A DNA stretch of 64,000 nucleotides from Erigeron canadensis. Taxonomy: Eukaryota > Streptophyta > Magnoliopsida > Asterales > Asteraceae. The notes under the pieces were generated by a model, which saw only the letters and a list, made by a program, of their open reading frames with translations, did no database searches and was not told the origin of the DNA. This document shows positions 1 through 11,401 of this stretch, in pieces. Each line of letters begins with the position of its first letter. The stretch's first letter is position 1. The position numbers and the translations under genes were made by a program. The stretch lies in NCBI RefSeq assembly GCF_010389155.1, contig NC_057766.1, positions 34,729,516-34,793,515 of the forward strand, given 5' to 3'.

Positions 1-675
1 TATATTACTAATAATAAGTTATTAACATGAATACTTCAAAATTTTGAGTTTACGAGCCGAAATAACATGGCTATTTGCTGTCATCCACTATGTTTACAAG
101 TTCTGGTGATGTGATTGTAAAAATTTAAGGTAAATCCAAAACTTTAACTAAACATATTATATTGACCATTACTGTTTATTATAACTTAGCTTTATCATCG
201 GTATACTTTAACCACAAATTATTTCATTCTTACAAATCATGTAAGGGGTATATTCAAATTTCCTTATGATACAATTTATATATCGTACGGGTATTAGAAC
301 TAATATATATATATATACACATTAATCAGTTATTTCATTCATTGAAGTAAATATCTTCGACCAACATGTTAATTAAGTCAAATACTTTTGTTGTAACATT
401 AGTGTATGAAAACAGTGAATGTGAACCACATACTATCTTTTTTAATACGATGTTTTTGAATTGTTATTACAAAATGAATCTATATTTTTTTTCTTCATTC
501 TTGTTAATTGAAGATTATTTTTCATCGTAGTTTTATACTATCTTAACAAATATAATTATATTTATTCAAACTACTTTTTTATTTATTTTTAAGTTAGAAG
601 ATATCTATATTTTGAGTAAATTACATCTTTGAGTTGTAAATTTATAAAGCGGTCTAATATTATTAATTTGATGTA
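1..675. other. AT-rich intergenic DNA left of copia element
   Basis: No open frame of useful length, exon-like segment or RNA gene is visible. The stretch is AT-rich with a short TA run near 305-316. It is the left flank of the copia insertion and resumes at 8593. Confidence 0.6.
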
Positions 676-680
676 ATTAA

Positions 681-1368
681 TGTTAAAATATGATCACGTA
701 AAATGAACGTATGTCCGAAAAGTATTTAAGCCTACGGGGTCACACCTCAACGTGAATGTAACTATAATTAATTAATATATTAAATGTAATTTATTAATTA
801 ATTTGATCACGAAAAACTAACGGTCATCTGTTAAATGTTAATAGTTAACGGTACTTAACTGACGGACTTAACGGAGGAGACAATTGTGATTAAATGAAAA
901 AATAAAACACCCTCTAGAATCTTCCTAAGGGGGACGGCTACAACATTAAGGGTTTTTAGAAAACCCTAAACTTGTTTTTCAAGTTAATGTGAGGCTATAA
1001 ATATAAACCCTTTTTTAAAGTTTTTCACACACAATTATTAAGGTTTTCTAAGACCCTAAAATTCTCTCCTCCTCCCTCTTTCTTGGCTTCGGCCGTTCCT
1101 CACAAAAACAAAGGGTTTCGGGTTTTGTTTGGTTCGTGTGAAAGGGTATTAACAAAGGGTTGTTTGTTCGTGATTAAGTACTAGCATACGTACGTTCCAA
1201 CGTTGTGTGTGCAATCGTAGAGAGGTTATTTTAAACCTTGTTCTTGTTTTAATCTCTCCAATATAAGGTACATATTCTATACTTTGGTTAATTAATTAAA
1301 CTGCATAGATATTGTCTTCAGTTGCGTGCTTTGTGATTTGATTTGATAAATAGTTATATAACCCAACA
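681..1368 (+). repeat. 5' LTR of the copia element
   Basis: 688 bp, matching 7900-8587 nearly end to end. It contains a TATA-like promoter near 995 and a long conserved stretch (about 1060-1250) presumably spanning R and U5. The terminal bases TGTT...AACA fit LTR ends. Confidence 0.97.
995..1006 (+). promoter_or_regulatory. TATA box of the 5' LTR
   Basis: CTATAAATATAA lies about 370 bp before the LTR end and is the only strong TATA motif in this part of the LTR. The matching site in the right LTR (8214-8225) reads CTGTAAATACAA, so two transitions have damaged it there. Confidence 0.6.
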
Positions 1369-1369
1369 G

Positions 1370-1381
1370 TGGTATCACGAA
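1370..1381 (+). other. Primer binding site (initiator Met tRNA type)
   Basis: TGGTATCACGAA starts two bases after the LTR. Plant copia elements usually carry TGGTATCAGAGC, complementary to the initiator Met tRNA 3' end. The first eight bases match and the rest has drifted. Confidence 0.75.
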
Positions 1382-3046
1382 CCTACTATGTATGTTTTTT
1401 GATTACCAAAAGATCAAAACTTGAAGGGGGGTTAGGGTTCTTGATTTAAAAAAAAAATTCGATTATATATATATATTGTTAAATTGATTTTGTAATTTAA
1501 TTACATTATTTAAATATGAAAAAAGTTTTAATATATACATATATATATATATATGGATCGAAATTTCCAGAAAAATAAATAAAAAATAAGTTTTTTTTTA
1601 GGGTTCCTAATCCAAGTTTTGATTAATTACATGTTTATGTGATAAATTGTATGTAATTATATGTTGTACCTTTAATTTTAATGGTTAAAAAGAAGTAAAA
1701 ATCATGAATTTTTCATGAAAATCATTCATGATTCTTACTTAGATATATTGATATGAAATCTTGATCATTAGGGTTAATTATGCTAGATAATTGTATAATT
1801 AATTGTGTGACAATGTGAATTTTTTGTATAAACTTTCTGTTTTGTGACAGTTTACTAAAAAATTTATATCTTTTAATCAGTAATGAGTGAGAGGTCGTGC
1901 TTTGAACTGTAGATGCTCAACACATAGGGCTAAAACTTTGTAGTTCTGGTCGAAATCTGAATCGGACCAGAAACAGGTCTAAACAGGTCGTGAAGCTACT
2001 GGAATTTCCAGTGAGCAAACTATGTGATTATATGATAATTGTTTGTGTTGTATATGTTTAAGGCTTACGCAATCAAGGTGACTTGATGTATGTGGTCCTC
2101 TTCTTTGAAGGGGGAGCCGAATTAGACATGAATAAACCATAGTGACATGTTTAGGTGACCTATCATAACTCGTTGCATGCTTAAAAGTTATAGTTTATGA
2201 TTTTACATATTTATTGTGATATAAATTGTGATGTAAAATTGTTTTGAGAAAATATAAACTTGACTAAGCAATATCGAAATAGAGATTTTTTAATAAAATT
2301 GGAGTCTTACAACCTTGAGATACACTGGCTCACCCATTTGAACAAACTCTAAGAGAGGTATAAGCCGGAGTGCGCTAGCCTTCTAAAAGGGCGGGTTTTT
2401 AATTGCGTTCATCGCAAACCTTTGCCCTTGCGCTTCTTTGTGCGTTCAAATGGAGCTACCGAGCTCTCTTGCGTTGTTAAGACTATACAAATGATTTTAT
2501 TAAATATTATGTTTAGAAGATATGCATGAATCTTCAAAACATAACTTTTTGATCACATATCAAATTGAATGACCCAATAAACTTAAGTCATTTGCCATCC
2601 AATTTGTCAAGGACACATAGGGTCGTTGTTTTACTCACTGGTACACAGTGGTGAAATGGTGATTGCATGGCGAAACCCATTCACTGGTACACAGTGGTGG
2701 TCAATTTTGCACGTTCTTAGTTGGACGACTTAAAACGAGTTAAGCGGTGAGACCTTGACCCGTGACAAAAGATGGGACAAAACATGACTACAAAGGATCA
2801 CTTGATGAATTGAGTGTCTTACGTAGGTCCCATACTTTCTAGGAATTGCACTTGTAATGCAATTATTGATCGTCACTTACCTTTTGAGTGTAATCATTTC
2901 TAGCAGATCAACTGATGAAATGGTTGCATGTCATTGGGATCCTAACCTTAATGAAATTAATTGTTTATTCTATAAACATTGGGTAATTAATTTCTTAAGG
3001 ATTGATTATCGAAAATACTGATTTTTGAACTTAATCTGTTTTGTAG
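1382..3046 (+). other. Untranslated leader of the copia element
   Basis: About 1.7 kb lies between the primer site and the gag ATG. It has no open frame of note. A GGTACACAGTGGTG motif occurs twice (about 2640 and 2685). A leader this long is larger than in compact copia elements; its role is unknown. Confidence 0.55.
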
Positions 3047-3985
3047 ATGGCAATGAATCCCTCCACAAACACCAATGCTTTTCGGCAAATGTTTGAAAGA
3101 GAAAAGCTTACTGGATCAAATTTCAATGACTGGTTTCGTCAACTACGAATTGTTCTGCGAGTTGAGGAACGTATGGATGGCATTGAAAAACAATGGCCTA
3201 ATGAACCGGCTGCCACTGCTACAGCAGCTGAAAAAGCTAACTATAGAGTTCAGTACACTAGATTCAATGAAGTTTGTTGTTTGATGCTTGCGAGCATGTC
3301 TCCCGAGCTACAAAAATAATTCGAACTTTACACTCCATATGATATGATCAGAGAGCTGAAATCTTTATATGAGAAACAAGCCAGAGTGGAACTTTTCGAC
3401 AATGTCGTGGAACTCCATGATATGAAACTTGAATCTATAGAGTCGGTTAGCAGTCATGTGCTCAAGATGAAGAGCATTTTTGACAAAATGGAATCAATGG
3501 AGTATGCTTATCATAAAGATGTTAAAGTTGGCATGATTCTCAAATCTCTTCCTAATGAATTTGAGAGTTTTGTGCAAAACTATAACATGTACTCTATGAA
3601 AAAGAGTGTTAATGAACTCCATGCTATGCTCATTGAATTTGAGAAGAAGATTCCTAAAAAGGCCAATGACTCTAATGTTCTTATGATCAAAGGGGGTCGG
3701 ATCCAAAAAGCTAAAAGATCGCAACAAGCTAGAGGTAAAGCTGATGGCAAAGGAAAGGGCAAGCAAGTTGCAAATCCTTCCAAGCCAAAGAAGACTCCTC
3801 CGGCTAAGAAAGAGCATCCGGCTAAAGACCAGAGCTGTCATCATTGTAATAAAGTCGGGCACTGGAAGAGGAACTGTCCTGAGTATCTTGCCGAGTTGAA
3901 CTCGAAGAAGAAGAATACTAGCGGCGCTAGTACTTTAGGTATCTTCACCATTGAATTATTTTCCTTAACTAAGCGTAAATCGTGG
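3047..3985 (+). pseudogene. gag: copia gag (capsid and CCHC nucleocapsid), broken
   Basis: Translation starts at ATG 3047 (MAMNPSTNTNAF). The N-terminal part has the copia capsid pattern 'KLTGSNFNDWFRQLRIVL'. A lysine-rich linker leads to a CCHC zinc knuckle encoded at 3836-3877 (C-H-H-C-N-K-V-G-H-W-K-R-N-C), typical of nucleocapsid. An in-frame TAA at 3317-3319, shortly after 'SPELQK', cuts the frame; the same frame continues to the knuckle and into the protease. The product would normally package element RNA into cytoplasmic particles. With this stop the copy would make only a 90-residue fragment. Confidence 0.92.
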
Positions 3986-6900
3986 GTTTATGACACTGGC
4001 TGTTGAACTCACATCTGTAATGAATTACAGGGGCTTAGGAAAAGGAGGAAACTGAAGCCCGGAGCTTTGCAGTTGATAGTGGGCAATGGTCTACCAGCAG
4101 CTATTGAAGTGATTGGAGAATTTCATTTAGTTCTTCCTTCCGGTTTAATTATTGTTCTAGACAATTGTCATTATGCACCTTCTATTACTAGAGGTGTTAT
4201 TTCAGTTTCTTTGTTGAAAGACAACGGATTCATTAATGTTTTTAATGATATTGGTATTTCAATTTCTAAAAATAATGTTCATTATTTTGATGCTATTGCT
4301 TTTAATGGTATTTATGAAATTGATATGCGTGATTGTGTTTCAAATAATTCAATGCATAATGTTAGCAAAAGAGCCAAGACGGACTTGGACTCTACCTATC
4401 TTTGGCACTGTCGTCTTGCACACATTGGCAAAAACCGCATTGAAAGACTTCAACGTGAAGGGATCTTAAAATTGAATGATGAATCATTTGATAAATGCGA
4501 GTCATGTGTTTCCGGCAAGATGACACGAAAACCCTTTAAGCATTCGCCAAAAAGGGCTAAAGATCTTCTTGGACTCATTCATACCGATGTTTGTGGCCCA
4601 TTTAGACATGTGTCAAGAAAAGGAGCTAGCTACTTCATAACCTTTACGGATGATTTCAGTCGTTATGGTTATGTTTACTTGCTTAAACATAAACATGAAG
4701 TCTTTGAAACATTCAAAGAGTTTAAAAATGAAGTTGAAAATCAACTCGGTAAAACCATCAAGATTCTTCGTTCAGATCGAGGTGGTGAATACTTAAGCCA
4801 AGAGTTTAAGGATTATCTTAAAGCATGTGGAATTGTCTAACAGCTTACTCCTCCATATACTCCTCAGCATAATGGAGTGTATGAAAGGAGAAATCGAACC
4901 TTGCTAGACATGGTAAGATCAATGATGACCCGTACAACTCTCCCATTTTTGTTTTGGGATTATGCTCTAGAGACTGCTGTACGCATTCTCAGTATGGTTC
5001 CAACCAAGAAGGTTGACAAGACACCGTACGAATTATGGCATGGTGATGTCCCTAATTTGTCTTACTTAAGAGTCTGGGGATGTGAGGCACTTGTGAAGCG
5101 CGATACGCCTGACAAACTTGAACCCAGAACTACTAAGTGCATCTTTGTCAGATACCCTAAGGAAACGATGGGTTACGACTTCTATCATCCCGCCAAAAAC
5201 ACTGTTCGTGTTGCTCGATATGCTGAATTCTTTGAGAAGAAGTTAGTTCAAGAGAACAGTGGGAGGGTTGTAGAACTTGATGAGACTCAAGAGGAAGATG
5301 TGTCACCTTCTGAAGATACTAGCAATCATCAACTGGGGGGGGGGGGGAAATGTTCAAAGTAATGAACCTCAAGTCGATGATAATGAAGCGATTCCACTTC
5401 GTAGGTCCGAAAGGACAAGGCGTCCTACCGAAAGACTATGTCTGATGGTAGAAGAAGACGTTGTTGGAGATCTCGATGAGCCTCCGAATTTCAAAGCTGC
5501 ATTATCAAATCCGGAATCTGACAAATGGCTTGAAGCTACGAAGGTGGAAATGAAATCCATGAAAGACAATCAAGTCTGGAGCTTGGTTGATCTTCCACAA
5601 AATGCTCAAACTGTTGGGTGTAAGTGGATCTTCAAGAAGAAGACGGACATGGATGGAAATGTACACACCTATAAAGCTCGTCTCGTGGCGAAAGGTTATA
5701 CTCAACGTTTCGGTGTTGATTATGATGAAACCTTTTCTCCAGTTGCGGACATTAGAGCTATTAGGATTCTATTAGCCATAGCAGCGTACTATGACTTTGA
5801 GATATGGCAAATGGATGTTAAGACTGCCTTCTTAAATGGTTACATGGATGAAGAAGTCTATATGGATCAACCGGAAGGTTTTATTGATCCGAAACATCCC
5901 AACAAAGTATGCAAGCTTCAAAGGTCCATTTATGGACTAAAGCAAGCATCAAGAAGTTGGAATAAACGGTTTGATGAAGAAATCAAAAGGTTTGGTTTTG
6001 TTCAAAATCCCGATGAGCCATGTGTATATCGCAAAGCTAGTGGGAGTAATGTTACTTTCCTTGTGTCGATGACATTTTAATCATAGGAAAACGCATTCCA
6101 ATGTTGCAAGATGTTAAATCCCATCTTGGAAAGTGTTTTGCTATGAAAAATTTAGGAGAAGCGACATTCTTTCTTGGAATCAAGATCTACCGAGATAGAT
6201 CAAGGCGATTAATTAGACTAAGTCAAAGTGCTTATATTGATAAGATTTTGAAGCGATTCAAGATGGAGAACTCTAAGCGTGGGTCTATACCTATGCAAAA
6301 AGGACTTAGTTTATCTGTCAAACAAGGTGCTACTACGCCTAGTGAGGTGGAGCGTATGAGTAGAATTCCTTATGCTTCGGCTGTGGGATCTATTATGTAT
6401 GCGGTTAGATGCACTAGACCCGATGTGGCGTTCGCGCAAAACATCGTTAGCCGATATTAACAGAATCCTGGTGAAAGTCATTGGATTGCTGTTAAAAATA
6501 TTCTGAAGTACCTACGAGCTACTAAAGATATATCTTTGGTGTATGGAGGAAATCCAGACTTAGAGCTCAAAGTGACCGGATACTATGATGCTGGATTTCA
6601 AACTGATAAAGATGACACGAAGTCTAAATCAGGATTCGTCTTCATTTTAAACGGAGGAGCTGTGGACTGGAAAAGCAAGAAGCAAACCACAGTTGCCATG
6701 TCTGCAACAGAGTTTGAGTACATTGCCGCCTCAAAAGCCGCAATGGAAGCAGTCTGGATAAGGAAATTCATTAGCGGGCTTGACGTGATCCCCTCAAATG
6801 AATTACCCACTGATTTGTACTGTGATAATACCGATGCATTAATCATTGCCAACGAACCCGGAGTTCAAAAAGGTTCCAGACATTATGCTAGACGATATCA

Positions 6901-7057
6901 TTATGTTCGTGAGCAGATCGAACTAGGGGAGATCAATTTACTCAAAGTTCATACAGATTTTAACTTAGTTGATCCTTTCACAAAAGCTTTGTCTAGGCCC
7001 AAGCTTGAAAGGCATGCCGAGGGCATAGGACTTAAATTAGCTAGTTATTTCATGTAA
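3986..7057 (+). pseudogene. pol: copia pol (protease, integrase, RT, RNase H), broken
   Basis: Continues the gag frame. Protease: 'VYDTGC' at about 3987-4003, with the next codon GGA changed to TGA (4004-4006). Integrase: an HHCC zinc region (about 4400-4520, ending 'CESCVSGK') and a core with 'HTDVCGPF' and 'TDDFSRYGY'; a TAA at 4838-4840 precedes 'QLTPPYTPQHNGV'. A 13-G run (5335-5347) shifts the frame by one. Reverse transcriptase follows ('VGCKWIFKKK', 'KARLVAKGYTQ', 'QMDVKTAFLNG', 'YGLKQASRSW'). Just before 'VDDILIIG' about 7 nt are missing (near 6063), removing the Tyr of the YVDD active site and restoring the first frame. A TAA at 6458-6460 replaces a Gln codon. RNase H (about 6540-6960) keeps 'SATEFEYIAASKA' and 'CDNTDALIIANEP'. 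The frame ends at TAA 7055-7057. Confidence 0.93.
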
Positions 7058-7899
7058 ATCTGTTGTTTCAGTATTTGGATAAGGGATGTTAAACAATTTA
7101 TATTTTCTATAATGAAATAAAATACTTGATATGTTTGATTTCATTCAATATTAAATTGTGTCCTATATTTGCATGTTTAATCCTTGAATATTTTATTATT
7201 AAATATTCTAAATTGTCCATTGTCGATTAATTATATGGGAATATAATTAAACGAAGACAAATGTGAGTGATTTGTTATATTCTTGGAATATGTAATGGAT
7301 GGTTCCCACCAAACTCACATGATATCCATAGCGGATGCATATCGGACTACCCCACTAACGAATTATCACTTTATGGATCATCGTCATTAAGTGAAATTCG
7401 TAAATGGTTACTTTTATTGATTCTTTGACTTGAGATACAAGTAGGTCAGCATGTATGAATCGCACTTACTAGATGTAGTTCTAACTCACCTGAATAAGGG
7501 GGTACATAAAGGGCTATTTTCAGAAAGCGTCGTGAAGTATGATGACTGACACGTGTAGTCAATATAGGATTTGTTCCTTCAATTTGAAATTGAAGCATGA
7601 TATCGTTTGGCGCCCTCATTAGGACTAATTAAAGATGTTTGCATGGCCGTGCCCAAATAAATCCAGATGGTTCTCGATTATATTTGGTAATCATTAATTA
7701 GTTATAGAATGAGAAACATAATCGTTAAATTATGAAATGACCTTGATCCATATTCATATTTAGCAAAGGTATCTGAACAAAGGGATAATAAATGCCTTAA
7801 CCGTTTAAAACTATACTTAAATGTTTTCGGGAGCATTGGCGTGTTGCTAGACGCTAACCAATGTTATTACCTTCATTCGTTACGAGCTCAAGTGGGAGT
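7058..7899 (+). other. 3' noncoding part of the copia interior with polypurine tract
   Basis: No open frame. The last bases before the right LTR, AAGTGGGAGT (7890-7899), form the purine-rich tract that primes plus-strand DNA synthesis in copia elements. The roughly 830 bp upstream are unremarkable. Confidence 0.7.
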
Positions 7900-8587
7900 T
7901 GTTGGATATGATCACGTAAAATGAACGTATGTCCGAAAAGTATTTAAGTCTACGGGGTCACACCTCGACGTGAATGTAACTATAATTAATTAATATATTA
8001 AATGTAATTTATTAATTAATTTGATCACGAAAAACTAACGGTCGTCTGTTAAATGTTAATAGTTAATGGTACTTAACTGACGGACTTAACGGAGGAGACA
8101 ATTGTGATTAAATGAAAAAAATAAGAAACCCTCTAGAATCTTCCTAAGGGGGACGGCTACAACATTAAGGGTTTTTAGAAAACCCTAAACTTGTTTTTCA
8201 AGTTAATGTGAGGCTGTAAATACAAACCCTTTTCTTAAGTTTTTCACACACAATTATTATGGTTTTCTAAAACCCTAAAATTCTCTCCTCCTCCCTCTTT
8301 CTTGGCTTCGGCCGTTCCTCACAAAAACAAAGGGTTTCGGGTTTTGTTTGGTTCGTGTGAAAGGGTATTAACAAAGGGTTGTTTGTTCGTGATTAAGTAC
8401 TAGCATACGTACGTTCCAACGTTGTGTGTGCAATCGTAGAGAGTTTATTTTAAACCTTGTTCTTGTTTTAATCTCTCCAATATAAGGTACATATTCTATA
8501 CTTTGGTTAATTAATTAAACTGCATAGATCTTGTCTTCCATTGCGTGCTTTGTGATTTGATTTGATAAATAGTTATATAACCCAACA
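7900..8587 (+). repeat. 3' LTR of the copia element
   Basis: 688 bp, the same length as the left LTR. Differences are mostly transitions and small indels, including the start (TGTTGGAT against TGTTAAAAT) and the damaged TATA motif. It is followed by the ATTAA target duplication at 8588-8592. Confidence 0.97.
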
Positions 8588-8592
8588 ATTAA

Positions 8593-9580
8593 TACAACGA
8601 TCGTTTGGTAAATATTAAAGCAAATTAACACGGTAACCGCACAACACGATAACGGTGACTGGTGATATTGGCGGCAATGGGTGTCAGAGGTGGCGGCGGT
8701 GAGTAGTGTAGGTTATTGATATAACAGTAATTGAGGTAAATGAATTAGTGAAGGTATTTTAAAAAATAAAGAATTGATTATATAACTTAATAATTAAAGT
8801 TATTATAGAATATTCGTCTATCACAAAAAATGTAGTTTTCAACGTAGGTATGTAATCGATATCAATATAGATACAACAAAAATGTAATATTCATTAACTT
8901 GCAGCAACGCATGAACACTTTTAACTCGTATAGTAAATGGAAAATGATACGAGTAAATCAAAAATTATTTCTAGAATGAAAAAAATTTCCTTTTTCATAA
9001 TATGAAAAGATATCGAGTTCATATGAAAAAGAATGAATCACATTCAGATGTCAAATCAATTAAGCAATATTCCTAATGATTATTATTCTTGGATATTAGT
9101 ATGGATTAACCACTTTTAGTATTGAGAAGATAATTTAAGAACCAAAATCTCATTTATGGGAGAGGCAAAATGAAAAGGCGTTCTAGTGTCAACAGGAATA
9201 ATTAAAAGAAACAAAAAGAAATAATATTTTTTTATAAGTGACAATTATAATTTATAAGTATGTAAGTTATGTCATATGTCATTGTGTTTTAATTTAACTA
9301 AAGGCTTTAGTCTATATAATACATAGGATGATTATATATTTTCTGGAAAATGATAACTATACCATCTGGATTTGTGATTAATATGTTTGGACCTGTGTAA
9401 ATTTGTTGTATACCGATATCCGTACATATATATAGATACAGGGGAGACCTAGAGAGGAAGAAACCCGATTTTTGGGTGTGGAATTATATTATAGGGGACA
9501 TAATTTTTCGAAATTTATATATATATATATATATACTAAAAATGTGTTTTTTTTTACAAGTAAATTTTACCTCAGACGTG
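8593..9580. other. Intergenic DNA, no gene seen
   Basis: AT-rich. A short G-rich patch with GGTGGCGGCGG near 8685-8700 resembles G-rich patches at about 45830 and, reversed, 43200; these look like pieces of one dispersed repeat. A TA run lies at about 9519-9537. Confidence 0.45.
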
Positions 9581-9589
9581 TATGATGTG

Positions 9590-9745
9590 TGCTAATCGCA
9601 CAACGAAAGGGTCCCGCACTAAGCGGATCTTAAATAGTCTTTCTCACCATACAACCTCCTTAATTGGAAAATACCGTCGAGGAGAACCTACCAAGACTCG
9701 AACTCGAAACCTTGGAGTAAACTCCCTCAGGTCCCCGCATAGCAG
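9590..9745 (-). mobile_element. SINE-like repeat (pol III B-box), minus strand
   Basis: On the minus strand the segment contains AGTTCGAGTCTTGG, a good match to the pol III B box in the tRNA-like heads of plant SINEs. It is GC-richer than its surroundings. No clean A box or poly-A tail could be fixed, so the borders are approximate. It could instead be part of another dispersed repeat. Confidence 0.35.
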
Positions 9746-9830
9746 GTTTAGTAAAAAACCCCTAGCCTTGCTATGCATATATAAAATTATGATCTTATTA
9801 TGCATATATAATTTCTTGTTATAATGTTAG

Positions 9831-10927
9831 GGGTAAATTACATAAATCATACATGAGGTTTGTTTGAAACTATATTAGTTATACCTACAATTTAAAAATT
9901 ACGCGAGACATACCCATCGTTGTCAAAAACTTACACTGACCATACTTATCGCCGACGGTCGTTTACTTGGCCGTTAAGTCAGGTCACGTGTCGTGCATGT
10001 GAGGTATCAAAACTGTAATTTCTTGTATACTTCAGGTATCGTCCGTGTAATTTACCCTATTAAAAAAATTTATTTTGATTTTTATATTTATACTTATACT
10101 TCATTTATTAAAGTGGGTAGATATTCTATATCGAAATTCACATATATGTATATATTTATTTATTTAAAAAACTTATTTCAAAATAAAAAATTTATGAAAG
10201 GATGTCATAAAACGATACATGTTTAGCCTTAGAAATTCTAGGGTCAGTCTAAGGACTAAACCTGAAACTTCAAACCCAAAATGCTACAGATTGCTAATCC
10301 GGGATATAATTTAAAACTGTGACGAGTCTTCAACTTTGCTTTACCCCTCTAATCTGAAGGGGATGTCATCAAACCATACGAAAAATTTATATATATATAT
10401 ATTTTTTGTATCTGTCTAAATAGGTTTTTATTAAAAAATAATAAATCATAAAAAAATAAAATAATAATAAAATATTATAAAAGTGAAAATTTTAATGGTT
10501 TTCATGATTCTCATCCTTGTTATATTCACTAGATGCAAATAACAAAATAATAATGACATATATAATAATAAATGCCTTCTTGTATCAATTCTCGATATAG
10601 TTTTCATTAAAAAAAAACTATTTTTTCATAATAAATTTGATTGTCCAACTTAATAATTGAAGTATAAATAAAACTATAAAATTCTTAATAATTATATTTA
10701 TGGTGAATTACAAGGATAATATCTAAAGTAGGTACGGAATTACGGTTTTGATACCCCACATGCACGGTACATGACTTGACTTAACGGCCAAATAGACAAT
10801 CGTTAGTGATAAGTGTGGTCAGTGTAAGTTTTTGACAACAATGAGTATGTCTCGCATAATTTTTAAATTGTAGGAATGATTAGTGTAGTTTCGAACAAAT
10901 CTCATGTATGAGTTTTGTAACATACCC
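9831..10927. mobile_element. Mutator-like non-autonomous TIR element
   Basis: The ends are inverted: GGGTAAATTACATAAATCAT at the left and, reversed, GGGTATGTTACAAAACTCAT at the right. Similarity between the arms runs about 220 bp, with some gaps. A perfect 9-bp target duplication TAATGTTAG flanks it (9822-9830 and 10928-10936), as expected for Mutator-like elements. The interior is AT-rich with no transposase. Confidence 0.88.
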
Positions 10928-11097
10928 TAATGTTAGTTATCATTTACAAAAAAAAATTGTTTATATATATTTATATTTGAATTTGAATTAGGAGCATTTT
11001 TTTTTTTTGCTCTGACCAGGGTGTTTGAATTTTTAAAACCGCCATTGTATAGGTTTGATCATTACACTCGCTAAGAGCATATATGAAGTTATAACTA

Positions 11098-11401
11098 CTA
11101 GTTGCATGCCCAGACGACACCGCAATGACGACGACTGTGATAGTGGTAGCGATATTATTAATTAATAAAACTTAATGAATTTAATAAAAAAATATTTTCA
11201 ACTCATTAAATCAATCAAATATACTTGTTTATTTGACTAATTAAAAAAAAAAAACAATTATATCGACTAACTTCATACAGATATTATTTATTCATTAAGT
11301 CACTTTATCAACTGAATCACTTAATGGTTAAAAAATAAACGGGTCTCGTAAAAAATATATATTATAAATAATTTAATTAATAATATTATAAGTATATTAG
11401 A
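11098..11401 (-). mobile_element. Helitron-like fragment, minus strand
   Basis: Read on the minus strand, the right edge starts TCTAATATACTTATAATATT, like plant Helitron 5' ends, and the left edge ends GGGCATGCAACTAG before T, fitting a CTRR end next to a T. The 3' hairpin is poor. No Rep/helicase gene is present, so it is non-autonomous if real. Confidence 0.35.

Larger units (their letters stand above)
681..8587 (+). mobile_element. Full-length Ty1/copia LTR retrotransposon, degenerate coding region
   Basis: Two 688-bp direct LTRs (681-1368 and 7900-8587), each starting TGTT and ending AACA, bound a 6.5-kb interior. The flanking five bases are ATTAA on both sides (676-680 and 8588-8592), so this is a single intact insertion. 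A primer binding site follows the left LTR and a purine-rich tract precedes the right LTR. Coding order is gag, protease, integrase, reverse transcriptase, RNase H, which is the copia order. About 20 differences separate the LTRs by eye (roughly 3%), so the insertion is fairly recent. The polyprotein is broken in at least six places, so the copy cannot move without help from another element. Confidence 0.97.

Noticed and set aside
3494..3862. 122-codon minus frame inside copia gag
   Set aside because: Shadow of the gag coding sequence on the opposite strand.
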